64,000 nucleotides of DNA, from assembly GCF_000219875.1 (NCBI RefSeq), contig NC_017167.1, forward strand, positions 1,096,765 through 1,160,764. The letters run 5' to 3'. Shown here piece by piece: positions 40,023 through 50,161 of this stretch. Below the pieces are notes generated by a model. It worked only from the letters and a program-made list of their open reading frames with translations, did not search any database and was not told where the DNA came from. The DNA is from Alicyclobacillus acidocaldarius subsp. acidocaldarius Tc-4-1 (GTDB taxonomy: Bacteria > Bacillota > Bacilli > Alicyclobacillales > Alicyclobacillaceae). How positions within the stretch are numbered: position 1 is the first letter of the stretch; every line of letters starts with the position of its first letter. Made by a program: the position numbers and the translations under genes.

Positions 40023-41099
40023 GTGAGGCGGGTGGACAACTTCAATCCGGGCCCGGCGGCGCTGCCGCTCGAGGTGTTGGAGCAGCTGCGCGAGGAGCTC
40101 ATCGACTTCCGGGGCGCGGGCATGAGCGTCATGGAGATGAGCCACCGCAGCAAGGAGTACGAGGCCATTCACAACGAGGCGCAGGCGCGGCTTCGGCGAC
40201 TGCTCGGTATTCCCGACGATTACCGCGTGCTCTTTCTACAGGGCGGCGCGAGCCTGCAGTTCGCCATGATCCCGATGAACTTTTTGCGCGCAGGCCATCG
40301 CGCCCTGTACGTGCTGACCGGCGCGTGGTCAGAAAAGGCGCGGGACGAGGCGGTGCGATTCGGCGAGATTGCCGTGAACGACTGGGCGACGAAGGGCGGC
40401 TATCGGGACATCCCCGAGGCGATTCCGGAGGACGACGGCTCGTTCCGCTACGTGCACATCACGTCGAACAACACCATCTACGGCACGCAGTGGCCTGCGC
40501 TGCCGAAGACCGCCTCCCCGCTTGTGGCGGACATGTCGAGCGACATCCTCTCGCGGCCGATTGAGGTGTCGGATTTTGCGCTCATCTACGCGGGCGCGCA
40601 GAAGAATCTCGGGCCGTCGGGGGTCACCGTCGTGATCGCGAAGGACGCGTTTTTGGCGGAGGCCAACTCGGATCTGCCCGCGATGTTGCGCTACAGCACG
40701 CACGTGAAGTCGAACTCACTCTACAACACGCCGCCCACGTTTGCCATCTACGTGATGGAGCGGGTGCTCGCGTGGGTGGAAGAGATGGGCGGGCTCGCGG
40801 CCGTGGCGGAGCGCAACCGGAAGAAGGCAGCGCTCGTGTACGAGGCCATCGATGGTCATCCGCACCTGTACCTCGGCCACGCCGAGAAGCGGGCGAGATC
40901 GCAGATGAACGTGACGTTCCGGCTCCCGAGTGAGGAGTTGGAGCGCGCGTTCTTGAGCGAGGCCGCGGAGAAGGGGTTTGTGGGCCTGAAAGGCCATCGG
41001 AGCGTGGGGGGCTGCCGCGTGTCGCTGTACAACGCGGTGCCCATCGAGGCCGCGGAGCGGCTCGCGCAGTTCATGGACGACTTTGCCCGCCGGCATTGA
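40023..41099 (+). CDS. serC: Phosphoserine aminotransferase
   Basis: 358-residue class V PLP aminotransferase making phosphoserine from 3-phosphohydroxypyruvate. Motifs: NFNPGPAALPLEVLEQ at the N-terminus, GMSVMEMSHRSKEY, FLQGGASLQF, ADMSSDILSRPI and the PLP lysine in IYAGAQKNLGPSG. GTG 40023 is chosen since AAGGAG lies 9 nt upstream; GTG 40014 directly abuts that SD. The 60-bp gap after serA has no terminator, so the genes are co-transcribed. Confidence 0.95.
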   Translation: MRRVDNFNPGPAALPLEVLEQLREELIDFRGAGMSVMEMSHRSKEYEAIHNEAQARLRRLLGIPDDYRVLFLQGGASLQFAMIPMNFLRAGHRALYVLTGAWSEKARDEAVRFGEIAVNDWATKGGYRDIPEAIPEDDGSFRYVHITSNNTIYGTQWPALPKTASPLVADMSSDILSRPIEVSDFALIYAGAQKNLGPSGVTVVIAKDAFLAEANSDLPAMLRYSTHVKSNSLYNTPPTFAIYVMERVLAWVEEMGGLAAVAERNRKKAALVYEAIDGHPHLYLGHAEKRARSQMNVTFRLPSEELERAFLSEAAEKGFVGLKGHRSVGGCRVSLYNAVPIEAAERLAQFMDDFARRH

Positions 41100-41114
41100 A
41101 GCGAGGAGGACGGG

Positions 41115-42242
41115 ATGTTCAGGACGATTTTGTTCGATGTGGACGGCGTCATGCTGAGCGAGGAGCGGTATTTCGACGCGTCGGCGCTCACCGTGCATGA
41201 ACTCTTGACGAGCCCGCGATTTCTCGGCCTGTCCTCCGTTTCGCCGGCCTTCTCCCCGGCGCCTGCCGAGGAGGCCATCCGCGCCATTCGCCGCGACGTG
41301 TTTCGCGACGATGCGGTTCTCGAGGGCCTGAAGAACATCGGCGTGAATGCCAACTGGGACATGGTGTACTTCGTGTTCGTGGCGGAGTGGGTCGCGGCGC
41401 TCGAGCACGCGCGGGAGGCGTCCGCGGAGGTGGTCGATCGCGCCCGGTCCGTTCTCCGGGAGGGCTTTTCGGAGGCCTCGCTTCGCGCCATCGGGGAGAT
41501 GCTGCGGGAGGCGCTGCCCGGGTACGTGATCGCCTGGAAGGGATACGACGCGCTGTACGAAGGGGCTTCGTCGCGGTCGGATTTGATGGAGCGGGCGCGG
41601 GCGGCGCTCGCACGGTATGCCCCGGAGGCCGACGCGCACGCGCTCTGGCAGGTCGGCCAGGAGACGTTCCAGGAGTGGTATCTCGGCGACGCGTACACCG
41701 GCAAGGCGACGGGCAAGGCGGGCTTTCTCACGAGCGAATACCCGATTGTCGATCCGGCCGCGTTCGCCGCGCTGCTCGCGGATCTGAAGGCGGCGGGCGT
41801 GACGCTCGGCATTGCCACCGGGCGGCCGGAGATTGAGACGCGCGTGCCGCTTGAGCACTTCGGCTGGCTCAAGTATTTCGATCCGGCACGCGTCACGAAC
41901 GCCTCGGACGTGGTGGCGGCGGAGGAGCGCGCGCCGCACGCGCGGCCGCTGTCCAAGCCGCACCCGTTCTCGTACCTCCGCTCGCTCATGGGCGAAGCGG
42001 ACGTCGAGAAACTCCTACAGGTCGAGCTTCCCATTCCGGGCATCCGTGGTGAGGTGCTCGTAGTAGGGGATTCCATCGCCGACAAGCTCGCGGCGGACAG
42101 GCTCGGCGCCTCGTTTGCCGCCGTGCTGACGGGGCTCGAGGGCCAGGCGGCGCGGCCGAAGTTCGAGCGGCTCGGCGCGGACTTCATCCTGAACGACGTG
42201 CTGGAACTGCGCCGGGAGTTGAGCCTCGCGCCTGTGGAGTGA
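41115..42242 (+). CDS. HAD-superfamily hydrolase, candidate phosphoserine phosphatase
   Basis: 375-residue HAD phosphatase. Motif I FDVDGVMLSEERYFD (Asp nucleophile) is at the N-terminus; a large helical cap follows; motif II is TLGIATGRPE; motif IV LVVGDSIADKLAA. ATG 41115 has GAGGAGG upstream and sits 15 bp after serC, so it is in the serA-serC transcript. The pathway still needs a phosphoserine phosphatase, and a HAD enzyme in this place is an attractive candidate. It lacks obvious SerB-specific features, so this is inference; a house-cleaning phosphatase is the alternative. Confidence 0.75.
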   Translation: MFRTILFDVDGVMLSEERYFDASALTVHELLTSPRFLGLSSVSPAFSPAPAEEAIRAIRRDVFRDDAVLEGLKNIGVNANWDMVYFVFVAEWVAALEHAREASAEVVDRARSVLREGFSEASLRAIGEMLREALPGYVIAWKGYDALYEGASSRSDLMERARAALARYAPEADAHALWQVGQETFQEWYLGDAYTGKATGKAGFLTSEYPIVDPAAFAALLADLKAAGVTLGIATGRPEIETRVPLEHFGWLKYFDPARVTNASDVVAAEERAPHARPLSKPHPFSYLRSLMGEADVEKLLQVELPIPGIRGEVLVVGDSIADKLAADRLGASFAAVLTGLEGQAARPKFERLGADFILNDVLELRRELSLAPVE

Positions 42243-42560
42243 CGGCCCGGTCCCGCCCACGGTAAGGCGAGGAGGCGGCGAGCAGGTGGCGTCGCCCTTT
42301 TTACGCGACGGCCTACTCGGGGCGGGGGCGTGTGCAGACGGCAGTGTTTTGCATTCCGGGAGACGCCTCCTGCGGGTGTGGCTTGGGCGGTGTGGCGTTT
42401 GGGCGGGGCGGCCGCTGCGTGGGGTGTCGGGCCCGCCCAAGCCCGGACCCGGAGGCGCGCAGCGAGCGTCGTGCGCCGATACAAGAGGGGGCGCACATTG
42501 AGAGTGTGGATGACATCCAGCGGACCTCTCAGTCTGCGCCCGATGTCCCAAATGAGAAAT
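42243..42560 (+). other. Intergenic region with a terminator-like stretch and a doubtful small ORF
   Basis: 318 bp between the HAD gene and ISLre2 copy C. Near 42270-42299 a GC-rich inverted stretch (GGCGGCG...CGTCGCC) ends in TTTTT, a possible terminator for the ser operon. A 76-codon frame starts at GTG 42332 (QTAVFCIPGDASCGCGLGG), with several cysteines, and its stop is created by the first bases of the IS. Without the IS it would run about 12 codons further into the tRNA promoter. Coding potential is doubtful. Confidence 0.4.
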
Positions 42561-44169
42561 GAGCGTATAAAGTTTGAGTAGGGGGTGTTCTCGGGAGGAT
42601 TTTCCGGGGACAAAGAGAAGAGACCTCACTGAGCACAAAAACAACCCGCGTTCGGAGCGCGGATGAAGAGGTGAGGTCTCTCATGTTGGATATTCGTGAT
42701 GGCGCGGCGGGTTTCCTGCCGCTGTGGATGAATCTGTTGTGGTTGTCTGAGCATCCGTGCGACTTCGCGATTCTTGAAGAGAGGCTCATGAGGTCCTTCG
42801 GCGAATTCATGAGGGAAATGGTTCCGCGCTTGCTCGAAGCGTGGGACGAGAAGCTGGCGGCGGAGCGTGACCGAAATGAGTGGGAACTTATTCAGCGTAA
42901 ACCACGGACGGTCGTGTCCACCCTGGGAGAGATCACGTATCGTCGGCGTTACTACCGCAATCGAAAGACGGGCGAACGTCGCTTCCTGTTGGATGAGGTA
43001 GCAGGGTTCGAACCCCGTCGTCGATTGAGCGGGAAGTTAAGAGACCAAGCTGTGGCGTTGGCTTTAGATGTGTCGTACCGGCGCGCGGCAGAGATTCTAC
43101 AGACTTGGGTGCCGGACATCAGCGCGATGGCGATTTGGCAAGAAGTGCAAAGGCTCGGAGGGAGAAGCGCGTCCGAGCGGAGCTGGAGCGGGAGAAGGTG
43201 TTCGAACAAGGAGACGCTCCGGGAGGGAGACGCAAAGCCGAGACACTCTTCGTGGAAGCGGATGGCGTGTATGTCCGAGGGCGCAGGGAGGAAGAGGGCC
43301 AGTCACACTTCGAATTGAAGGTGGCCGTGGCGTATGAAGGCAAGCAGGAACAAGGGCGGGAACGGCGCGCCCTGATGAATCGACAGGTGGTCGCGGGGAC
43401 TGAGGAAGCTGAACGCTTCTGGGAGGAAGCGGTGTCCTCTTTTTGGGCGCGTGTGGGATTGGGCCAGCGTGAAACGATGTTGGCTCGGCGCGGACGGGGC
43501 GGAATGGGCGAAGAAGGGCGTCGGAATGCTCCCCTGGGGCTCGATATCGATTGGATCCCTTTCACCTGCGGCAGGCGATGGTTGCGGCCTTGGGACGGGA
43601 GACGCAGGCCTACCGGAAGGTATGGGATGCGGTGAGAACCGAGGAGTGGTCGCGGGTAGAAAAGGTGCTGACGAAGATGGAGAAGCAAAGCGAAGGGGCG
43701 AAGAAGCAGCGTATCTCGAAGCTGAAATCATACATGGAGAAGAATTGGCAAGGCATTGTGGCGATGATGATGTGGTGAGTCTGGGTGCAATTGAGGGCCA
43801 GGTGTTCCACCACGTGGCGCGACGGATGAAGCGCCATGGGGCACGTTGGAGCAAGCCAGGGGCGGATGCGTTAGTGCGGCTGATTGCAACGCGCGCCAAT
43901 CACGAGCCTCTGCGGGCCAACACGCCTTCTCGTTCGGAAATGCAGGCGGAAGTGCCGGTGAAGACAAAGCCAGTGAACGAGGCGGAAATCGCGAGACGGG
44001 TCGAAGAAGCGGCGACTTGGCTGGAAAAACACATGCCAGCATTGGTCGGTCCGCATGCGGACCGACCATGGGTGAAGTACGTGCTTCGTGAGCTCGCCAG
44101 AGTTTCAGCCACGGTTGCCTGACTCAACCTAAGCGGTGAGGTCCTCCCCTACGACAACTTGACACGGAC
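42561..44169 (+). mobile_element. ISLre2-family element, copy C
   Basis: 1609 bp with an exact 9-bp duplication ATGAGAAAT (42552-42560 and 44170-44178). It is in the same orientation as copies A and B. Its right end stands 16 bp before the -35 box of the tRNA-Ser/Met/Thr promoter, which it leaves intact. Confidence 0.96.
42683..44122 (+). pseudogene. ISLre2 (UPF0236) transposase, frameshifted copy C
   Basis: Open from ATG 42683 to a G run near 43158-43161 (one G fewer than copy A), then continuing in other frames: FVEADGVYVRGRREEEGQSH, the T5G3 stretch near 43440, and SEGAKKQRISKLKSYMEKNW to a G-run break near 43758-43761. The C-terminus RELARVSATVA ends at 44122. Each lesion is a one-base homopolymer change relative to another copy. 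The leader hairpin over the SD is present. Confidence 0.9.
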
Positions 44170-44185
44170 ATGAGAAATTTTGTGC

Positions 44186-44214
44186 TTGCAGAGTCGGCAG
44201 AATGCTGCTATGAT
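44186..44214 (+). promoter_or_regulatory. Promoter of the tRNA-Ser/Met/Thr operon
   Basis: TTGCAG (44186-44191), 17-bp spacer and TATGAT (44209-44214), 35 bp before the first tRNA. The same TTGCA(T/G)-17-TATGAT form drives tRNA-Arg at 22522-22550. Confidence 0.75.
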
Positions 44215-44248
44215 AACAATCGTCGTTTGGCTCCATTGAGCGAATTGC

Positions 44249-44340
44249 GGAGAGATGTCCGAGTGGTCGAAGGAGCACGATTGGAAATCGTGTAGGCGGT
44301 CAACGCCGCCTCGTGGGTTCGAATCCCACTCTCTCCGCCA
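44249..44340 (+). tRNA. tRNA-Ser (anticodon GGA)
   Basis: 92-nt class II tRNA with encoded CCA: acceptor GGAGAGA/TCTCTCC, anticodon stem CACGA with loop TTGGAAA (GGA) and a long variable arm (TAGGCGGTCAACGCCGCC), T arm GTGGG-TTCGAAT-CCCAC. First gene of a three-tRNA operon. Confidence 0.97.
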
Positions 44341-44350
44341 CGATTTCCGC

Positions 44351-44427
44351 GGCGGCGTAGCTCAGTTGGTCAGAGCACACGGTTCATACCCGTGCTGTCG
44401 GGGGTTCGAATCCCTCCGCCGCTACCA
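44351..44427 (+). tRNA. tRNA-Met (anticodon CAT), elongator type
   Basis: 77 nt with CCA. Acceptor GGCGGCG pairs with CGCCGCT, with a G1-U72 wobble as in Bacillus elongator tRNA-Met. Anticodon loop TTCATAC. It lacks the C1-A72 mismatch and three G-C pairs of initiator tRNA; a tRNA-Ile (lysidine) identity cannot be fully excluded from the CAT anticodon alone. Confidence 0.93.
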
Positions 44428-44430
44428 TAT

Positions 44431-44505
44431 GCCACCTTGGCTCAGGGGTAGAGCAGCTCACTCGTAATGAGCAGGTCGTCGGTTCGAATCCGACAGGTGG
44501 CTCCA
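44431..44505 (+). tRNA. tRNA-Thr (anticodon CGT)
   Basis: 75 nt with CCA. Acceptor GCCACCT/AGGTGGC, anticodon loop CTCGTAA (CGT), T arm GTCGG-TTCGAAT-CCGAC. Its last 45 bases (44461-44505) are repeated exactly at 60544-60588, which marks it as the attachment site of a genomic island. The island side keeps the full tRNA. Confidence 0.97.
44461..44505 (+). repeat. Left attachment repeat (3' end of tRNA-Thr)
   Basis: 45-bp direct repeat, identical to 60544-60588, running from the anticodon loop to the CCA end. This is the classic target of tyrosine-integrase islands. Confidence 0.88.
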
Positions 44506-44532
44506 TAAGAAGCCGCAGGCGCGGCAAGGGAG

Positions 44533-44575
44533 CGAGGCTCCGAATCCGAATGGGTCGGGGCCTCGATTTGTATTT
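44533..44575 (+). terminator. Terminator after tRNA-Thr inside the island edge
   Basis: CGAGGCTCCGA (44533-44543) pairs with TCGGGGCCTCG (44555-44565), 11 bp with one wobble, and ATTTGTATTT follows. It now ends the tRNA operon. The region 44576-44897 carries no recognisable gene. Confidence 0.7.
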
Positions 44576-44897
44576 GGATAGCTTATGGAGTCTGCCCACG
44601 TCTCAAATCGCTTCGCTCTAGGGGCTTCGTGTCCGGGATGGTGAATGGTCACAATTGTGAGCGGTTGCGAGACACTACCCTGAATCCGTGACAGGGCCGA
44701 TGGAAAGAGGCTGATGTGTGTTCTCGCAAGCCCCTTCACTGCGATTTCACGGATGTACATTCAATTTTCTTAGGGATTGTGAATATCGGTTGGAGCCAGT
44801 GCGGCGAAAAGGCAGATGTCCCCCCTGGACTCGTGAATGGTTGGGTTCGGTTTCCATGTCAGGTCATATGCAGTGTCTTTGCTCGACACAGTTCACG

Positions 44898-46250
44898 TTA
44901 CGCAAAGGCCAAGTACAATCGCCGAAATGCCGGGAGCCATCGATTCCCGTACCCCAATTTCAGCTTGGTCTGTCTGGCGTGTCGCACCATCTTCGCAGCC
45001 AGTGTCATCAGGTTCTGAATCACAGTCCGGATCCGGCGACGTTCTGCCTTTTTTCGTAGCGGCGCATCATTTCGCTTCAGACTCTCCTGGCCGATCACTC
45101 GCAGCAGATTGTACGCCACGCATACAAAGTGCAATACCAAGTTGTTCGTGGCGAATTTACCCGAGGGCAGCCGCTCGGCGTCCAGATCCGTCTTGATTTC
45201 GCTGTGGAACTGTTCCATCACGGCGTGGTCGTGATACAGGCGAATGATCACAGCCGGGTCATCCGGCAGTGAGGTCCAGTAGGCGCTGACCTCAATGTCC
45301 GGTACCAATAAGATTTGGCCGTCGGCCGTCATGGTCCGTTCGATAACTTCGAACACCATGCGAACTGGTTCGGATACACCCTTGACGGGACACATCAGCG
45401 AACCATGATATACCTTCTTGCCGGGACGAGGTTCATGACATGTCCCGTGTCGCTGGGCAATCACAAGCCAGGCCTCGGGGCTCTCCTTTCGCAAGTTGCG
45501 CTTGATGATGAACTCGGCCCTGCTGTCCTGGGAGCGACACACGGCGATGTTTTCTGCACTGTCATTGCCGGCATCCAGACGAACCAGAAGCGGGAGGTCC
45601 GTCACCTGCCTTGCATACTGAATACTCTCCCGCAGGAAAGTCGACGTGCCCTTTTGTACGTGGGTACTGCCTTCACGCAACTGGACATTGACCACGTAGC
45701 CCTCTTGGCCAAGGTAAGCAAAGATGGGAGCATATCCGTCGTGCCCCTTGTATGTACGGGACACGCCTTCCTTCTTCGTGCCGGAATTATCAAAGGGACT
45801 GACGTCGATATCCAGCGGGATGTAAGTTCGACGCTCTGCAGGCACGCCCAGTTCAATCGGATGCAGAGTTACATCGAGGGCTCTCAGGAGCCTTGCGGAC
45901 TCTTCCCGGAGAATGGACTCCCAGCCGGATTTTCCGGCAACCATGTCCAAACGCTGGCGCAGCGTCGGGCTCGAAGGCACGTTGTCTACTTGCAGTGCGA
46001 TCATGAAAAACTCGTCATCTCGAAACGCTTCGATGTGGTCGAAGTCGGTCTTGCCTTGGCAAAGCAGCCCGATGTATGAGTATGCCACGTCCCGGTTTGA
46101 AATATCCGGTTTGCCCATACCAGGCAGGCGGGTCTGATTCAACCGCTCGCCGATTCTGGTTTTATCAAGCAACACGCCGACAAGGGTCATTCCCGAATGC
46201 GTGACGATGACTTCATCGGATTCTTCAATGATGAAACGCAAGTGGTTCAC
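44898..46250 (-). CDS. IS1380-family transposase
   Basis: 450-residue DDE transposase (IS4 superfamily, IS1380 type). Recognisable blocks: RTYIPLDIDVSPFDNSGTKK (first Asp), LLVRLDAGNDSAENI (second Asp) and HDHAVMEQFHSEIKTDLDAERLPS with the terminal Glu and the family's FHSEIKTDL signature. Open throughout with GTG 46250 as apparent start. The element's exact ends were not settled; the right end may be near CTACAGG at 46301-46307. It lies between the tRNA operon and the defence genes, read away from the latter. Confidence 0.9.
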   Translation of the reverse strand: MNHLRFIIEESDEVIVTHSGMTLVGVLLDKTRIGERLNQTRLPGMGKPDISNRDVAYSYIGLLCQGKTDFDHIEAFRDDEFFMIALQVDNVPSSPTLRQRLDMVAGKSGWESILREESARLLRALDVTLHPIELGVPAERRTYIPLDIDVSPFDNSGTKKEGVSRTYKGHDGYAPIFAYLGQEGYVVNVQLREGSTHVQKGTSTFLRESIQYARQVTDLPLLVRLDAGNDSAENIAVCRSQDSRAEFIIKRNLRKESPEAWLVIAQRHGTCHEPRPGKKVYHGSLMCPVKGVSEPVRMVFEVIERTMTADGQILLVPDIEVSAYWTSLPDDPAVIIRLYHDHAVMEQFHSEIKTDLDAERLPSGKFATNNLVLHFVCVAYNLLRVIGQESLKRNDAPLRKKAERRRIRTVIQNLMTLAAKMVRHARQTKLKLGYGNRWLPAFRRLYLAFA

Positions 46251-46485
46251 CCCGATGGTGAAGAGGGATTGAATACAGCCGATATCCGAACTATCTCAAT
46301 TCTACAGGACCAACCACGAGCGCTTCAGCAATTTTCGCACCTACTCGTCACGGATTCAGGACTACTTTACACTAGGAACTTGTGGCAAATTACTTTGTGG
46401 AGAATTGCAGCGATGGTTCATGTAAATTCGCAAATCGCTTAGGACGAGGTTCGACTCTTGAAGTGACGGTCTAAGGAAGGAGATA

Positions 46486-46608
46486 GTGAATCTGATGTGG
46501 CGGTTTTCTGATGCGTTCCGTCGGTGGCTATGTGTGGGATGGATGACGCCGTTCCTCGCGCCATTGACATCCGGATTGACACTGCTCCCACGAGAAAGCA
46601 ATACATAG
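46486..46608 (+). CDS. Possible 40-residue leader peptide before the helicase gene
   Basis: GTG 46486 follows AAGGAAGGAGATA, one of the best ribosome sites in the island, and opens a 40-codon frame (MNLMWRFSDAFRRWLCVGWM, then TPFLAPLTSGLTLLPRESNT). It ends 18 bp before the helicase start. The product would be hydrophobic with four Trp. It could be a leader peptide, a small protein or the stub of a lost gene; no family is recognised. Confidence 0.4.
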   Translation: MNLMWRFSDAFRRWLCVGWMTPFLAPLTSGLTLLPRESNT

Positions 46609-46626
46609 AAGATGGGGGGATAAGGG

Positions 46627-49600
46627 TTGCTTCGACTGGAACACATCAAAAAGGATGCCGTAGTGGAAGGACTTGTCCCCCATGAAGCGGTGAGGATTCT
46701 CAGTGCGGAGCCGATTGGTCCGGATGCTGTGCACGTGATGTTTCGAACGGCAAGCGGGACGCTGCAGGAACAAACTCTGTTCCGTAGTCATGAACCATCC
46801 CTTCGTTTGGCGGAGGCGGGGTTGCCGTGGTCGTTCGAAGCCTATGGAGAGGACTTCAAGCTGGCGGCTGAGGCATACCGAATTCATGTCGCCCACCTGT
46901 TCGATCCGATGATGGCCGTGCACACGTCGAATGTTCAGCCGCTTCCGCATCAGATTACGGCGGTCTACGAGTCGATGCTTCCGCGCCAGCCTTTGCGCTT
47001 TGTGCTCGCTGACGATCCCGGCGCTGGAAAAACCATCATGGCCGGGTTGTACATACGAGAACTGATGATCCGGGCGGATGCGGTACGGATTCTCATTATC
47101 GCGCCCGGCAGTCTTGTCGAACAGTGGCAGGATGAGCTGTACGAGAAATTTGATCTCGAATTTGAGTTGTTTTCACGCGAGATGGAGCAGTTGAGCCGCA
47201 CGGGAAACCCGTTTGAGGAACGGGATCGCCTCATCGCAAGGCTCGACCAACTCAGCCGCAACGATTCCCTGCTCGAGAAGTTGGGGCGTACGCGCTGGGA
47301 TCTGGTTGTCGTCGATGAGGCGCACAAGATGTCCGCCAGTTGGTACGGGAACAAAGTGAACGAGACCAAACGGTTCAAGCTTGGCAAGCTGGTCGGTAGC
47401 ATCACGCGCCATTTTTTGCTCATGACGGCGACACCGCACAATGGGCGGGAGGAGGACTTTCAACTCTTCCTTTCCTTGCTGGACTCGGATCGATTTTATG
47501 GAAAATTCCGCGATGGCGCGCATCAGGTTGACGTCTCGGACCTGATGCGGCGCATGGTGAAAGAAGAGCTTGTTAAGTTCGATGGAACGCCATTGTTCCC
47601 CGAACGGCGCGCGGAGACCATCTACTACGAACTGTCAGATCTCGAGGCGGCATTGTACCAGCAAGTGACGGAATACGTGCGCGAGGAGATGAATCGAGCG
47701 GACAGGCTGGAGGTTGGGAGAAAGGGCACGGTGGGCTTTGCCTTGACCACCTTGCAGAGAAGGCTGGCATCCAGCCCAGAGGCCATTTACCAGTCGCTCA
47801 AGCGCCGGCGCGAGCGCCTGCAGCGGCAACTCGATGAAGCGAAGATCGAGCACCGGGGCCGACTCGCGTGGGTTCAGTTGCACGATGTGCCAGATGACAT
47901 TTATGAATCCGACGAGGAACTACCGGGTGGGGAATACGAAGAGTTAGAGGACGAGATCGCGTCCCAGGCAACGGCGGCCCAGACCATCGCCGAGCTGGAG
48001 CAGGAGATCCGCACGTTGGAACGGCTGGAGGCGCTCGCTTACCAACTGGTCCTGTCCAACCAGGACTCGAAGTGGACACAGCTGTCGACGCTGCTGCACG
48101 ACGAACCGGAGATGCGGGATAAGTCAGGCAACCGTCGCAAGCTTATCATCTTCACGGAGCATCGTGACACGCTGAACTATCTGCAGCGCAAAATGGAAGG
48201 CTTTCTAGGGCGTCCCGATGCCATCGTCGCGATTCACGGCGGCACCAAGCGGGACGAACGCCGAAAGATCCAGGAGAAGTTCTGGCACGATCCCGATACG
48301 CTGATTCTCTTGGCGACCGACGCGGCTGGAGAAGGCGTCAATCTTCAGAATGCGAACCTGCTCATCAACTACGACCTGCCGTGGAACCCAAATCGTCTGG
48401 AACAACGGTTCGGGCGCATTCACCGCATTGGCCAGACGGAAGTCTGCTACATGTGGAATCTGGTGGCGTCGAAAACCCGTGAGGGTGAGGTTTTTCAACG
48501 CCTGTTTGAAAAGCTGAAGGTGGAACGCGAGGCGTTGCAAGGCCGGGTCTTTGACATCCTCGGCCAAGTGTTTGAGGAAAAGCCGCTCAAGGAGCTGCTC
48601 ATCGAAGCCATCCGACGGGGCGATGATCCAGAAGTGCGCGCACGGCTTGAGCGTGAGGTCGATGGCGCGCTGGATCGGGAACATCTCAAAGCCATCCTGG
48701 AGCGTAACGCGCTCTGCGAAGAAGTGATGAGTCCGGAGCGCCTGTATCACGTGAAAGAGGAAATGGAGAAGGCGGAGGCGAGACGGCTTCATCCGTATTT
48801 CATCCGTGCGTTCTTTCGTGAAGCATTCGCGCGACTTGGCGGTGAATTGAAAGAGCGGGAACGGGAGCGTTACGAAATCACCCACGTCCCCGCCGTCATC
48901 CGCGAACGGGATCGGCAGATCAGCGGGCGGGATCGGGGTAATCGCAAGCCCGTCTTAAAACGCTACGAGCGCGTTTGCTTCGAACGCGAGTTAGTCCGAG
49001 TTCCCCACAAACCTGTGGCGGCACTTCTTCACACCGGTCACCCGTTGATGCAAGCTGTGACCGATTTGACTCTGGAACGCGGGCGAACTGCGCTCAGGCA
49101 AGGTGCAATTCTCGTAGACGACCACGACGACAGTGACCGTCCCTACATGTTGTTTTTGATAGAACACGCGGTTCGGGAGCAGCCTTTGGGAGGCCAGACG
49201 CGTGACGTTTCTCGTCGCGTTCAGTTTGTTGCCGTGTATGAGAATGGTGAGGTCGCGCTAAAGGGCTATGCACCACACCTGGATCTGCGCGGGGCCACGG
49301 ACGAGGAACGCCATCTGGTGCGAGAAATCCTGCGTCAGCCGTGGTTGTCGGGCGATCTCGACGCCTTGGCGCAAAAGCACGCTATTGCGCTCATTGGAGG
49401 TCCGCATTATCAGGAAATCCAAGAACGTAGGAACCGTGAAGTTACCCGTGTGAGGGACGAGGTTCACAAGCGGTTGTCGAGTGAAATCCAGTATTGGGTA
49501 GACCGGCACGAGAAGTTGAAGGATGACATTGCCGCCGGAAAACAGCCGCGCATGCAACTCGAGAACGTGCGGCGTATCATTGAGGACTTGACGGCACGAT

Positions 49601-50139
49601 TGGAACAGCGTAAGAGGGAACTGGAAGCGATGCGCCACTTGATTTCGGCAACGCCAGTTGTCGTCGGTGGTGCACTGGTCATTCCGGCGGGATTCTTGAC
49701 AAGACTGCGCGGTGAGGCTCCTTCTGCGGACGTCGTAAGCCGAGCGCGCATCGAGCGTGTCGCGATGGAAGCTGTCCTGGAAGCGGAACGGCGGATGGGC
49801 CACGAAGTCATCGACGTTTCGGCCGCGAAATGTGGTTGGGACATCACGGCGCGAATCCGGAAGCCTGACGGGACTATTGCTGCAGAGCGGCATATCGAGG
49901 TGAAAGGCCGCGCCAAGGGCCAGGACACGATTACCGTCACCCGCAACGAGATGATGTACGCGCTCAATCAGGGGGACAAGTTTCTGCTGGCCATTGTGAT
50001 CGTGGATGGCGACCGTGTGGACGGCCCTTACTACATCCGCAATCCGTTCCGTGAGCGTCCAGACTGGGCGGAAGTCAGCAAGACGTTTGACTTGAGGCTC
50101 CTCCTGGAGCGTGCGGTACCTGTGGAGCAGTCCTTGTAA
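46627..50139 (+). CDS. SNF2-type helicase with C-terminal DUF3883 domain (defence-associated)
   Basis: 1170-residue SF2 helicase of the HepA/SNF2 class. Walker [20 protein letters not shown] (about residue 130), DEAH box VVVDEAHKM (230-233), motif [13 protein letters not shown], then the helicase C half with [28 protein letters not shown] and [10 protein letters not shown]. Near the C-terminus a DUF3883 domain shows GWDITARI and IEVKGRAKG with Glu1091 and Lys1093, a PD-(D/E)xK-like nuclease pattern. TTG 46627 is the apparent start. It is followed 22 bp later by the DUF1156 methylase and then a DUF499 ATPase, a gene trio known from defence islands and related to BREX-type systems. Intact. Confidence 0.88.
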   Translation: MLRLEHIKKDAVVEGLVPHEAVRILSAEPIGPDAVHVMFRTASGTLQEQTLFRSHEPSLRLAEAGLPWSFEAYGEDFKLAAEAYRIHVAHLFDPMMAVHTSNVQPLPHQITAVYESMLPRQPLRFVLADDPGAGKTIMAGLYIRELMIRADAVRILIIAPGSLVEQWQDELYEKFDLEFELFSREMEQLSRTGNPFEERDRLIARLDQLSRNDSLLEKLGRTRWDLVVVDEAHKMSASWYGNKVNETKRFKLGKLVGSITRHFLLMTATPHNGREEDFQLFLSLLDSDRFYGKFRDGAHQVDVSDLMRRMVKEELVKFDGTPLFPERRAETIYYELSDLEAALYQQVTEYVREEMNRADRLEVGRKGTVGFALTTLQRRLASSPEAIYQSLKRRRERLQRQLDEAKIEHRGRLAWVQLHDVPDDIYESDEELPGGEYEELEDEIASQATAAQTIAELEQEIRTLERLEALAYQLVLSNQDSKWTQLSTLLHDEPEMRDKSGNRRKLIIFTEHRDTLNYLQRKMEGFLGRPDAIVAIHGGTKRDERRKIQEKFWHDPDTLILLATDAAGEGVNLQNANLLINYDLPWNPNRLEQRFGRIHRIGQTEVCYMWNLVASKTREGEVFQRLFEKLKVEREALQGRVFDILGQVFEEKPLKELLIEAIRRGDDPEVRARLEREVDGALDREHLKAILERNALCEEVMSPERLYHVKEEMEKAEARRLHPYFIRAFFREAFARLGGELKERERERYEITHVPAVIRERDRQISGRDRGNRKPVLKRYERVCFERELVRVPHKPVAALLHTGHPLMQAVTDLTLERGRTALRQGAILVDDHDDSDRPYMLFLIEHAVREQPLGGQTRDVSRRVQFVAVYENGEVALKGYAPHLDLRGATDEERHLVREILRQPWLSGDLDALAQKHAIALIGGPHYQEIQERRNREVTRVRDEVHKRLSSEIQYWVDRHEKLKDDIAAGKQPRMQLENVRRIIEDLTARLEQRKRELEAMRHLISATPVVVGGALVIPAGFLTRLRGEAPSADVVSRARIERVAMEAVLEAERRMGHEVIDVSAAKCGWDITARIRKPDGTIAAERHIEVKGRAKGQDTITVTRNEMMYALNQGDKFLLAIVIVDGDRVDGPYYIRNPFRERPDWAEVSKTFDLRLLLERAVPVEQSL

Positions 50140-50161
50140 CACAGAGAGGGGTGCTAAGGTT

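Noticed and set aside
38331-40172. 613-codon open frame on the minus strand
   Set aside because: Antisense to serA and serC, with no SD and biased composition; serA motifs on the plus strand are decisive.
40716-42613. Overlapping minus-strand frames of 415 and 585 codons
   Set aside because: Antisense to serC and the HAD gene; Ser/Arg/Ala-rich without motifs.
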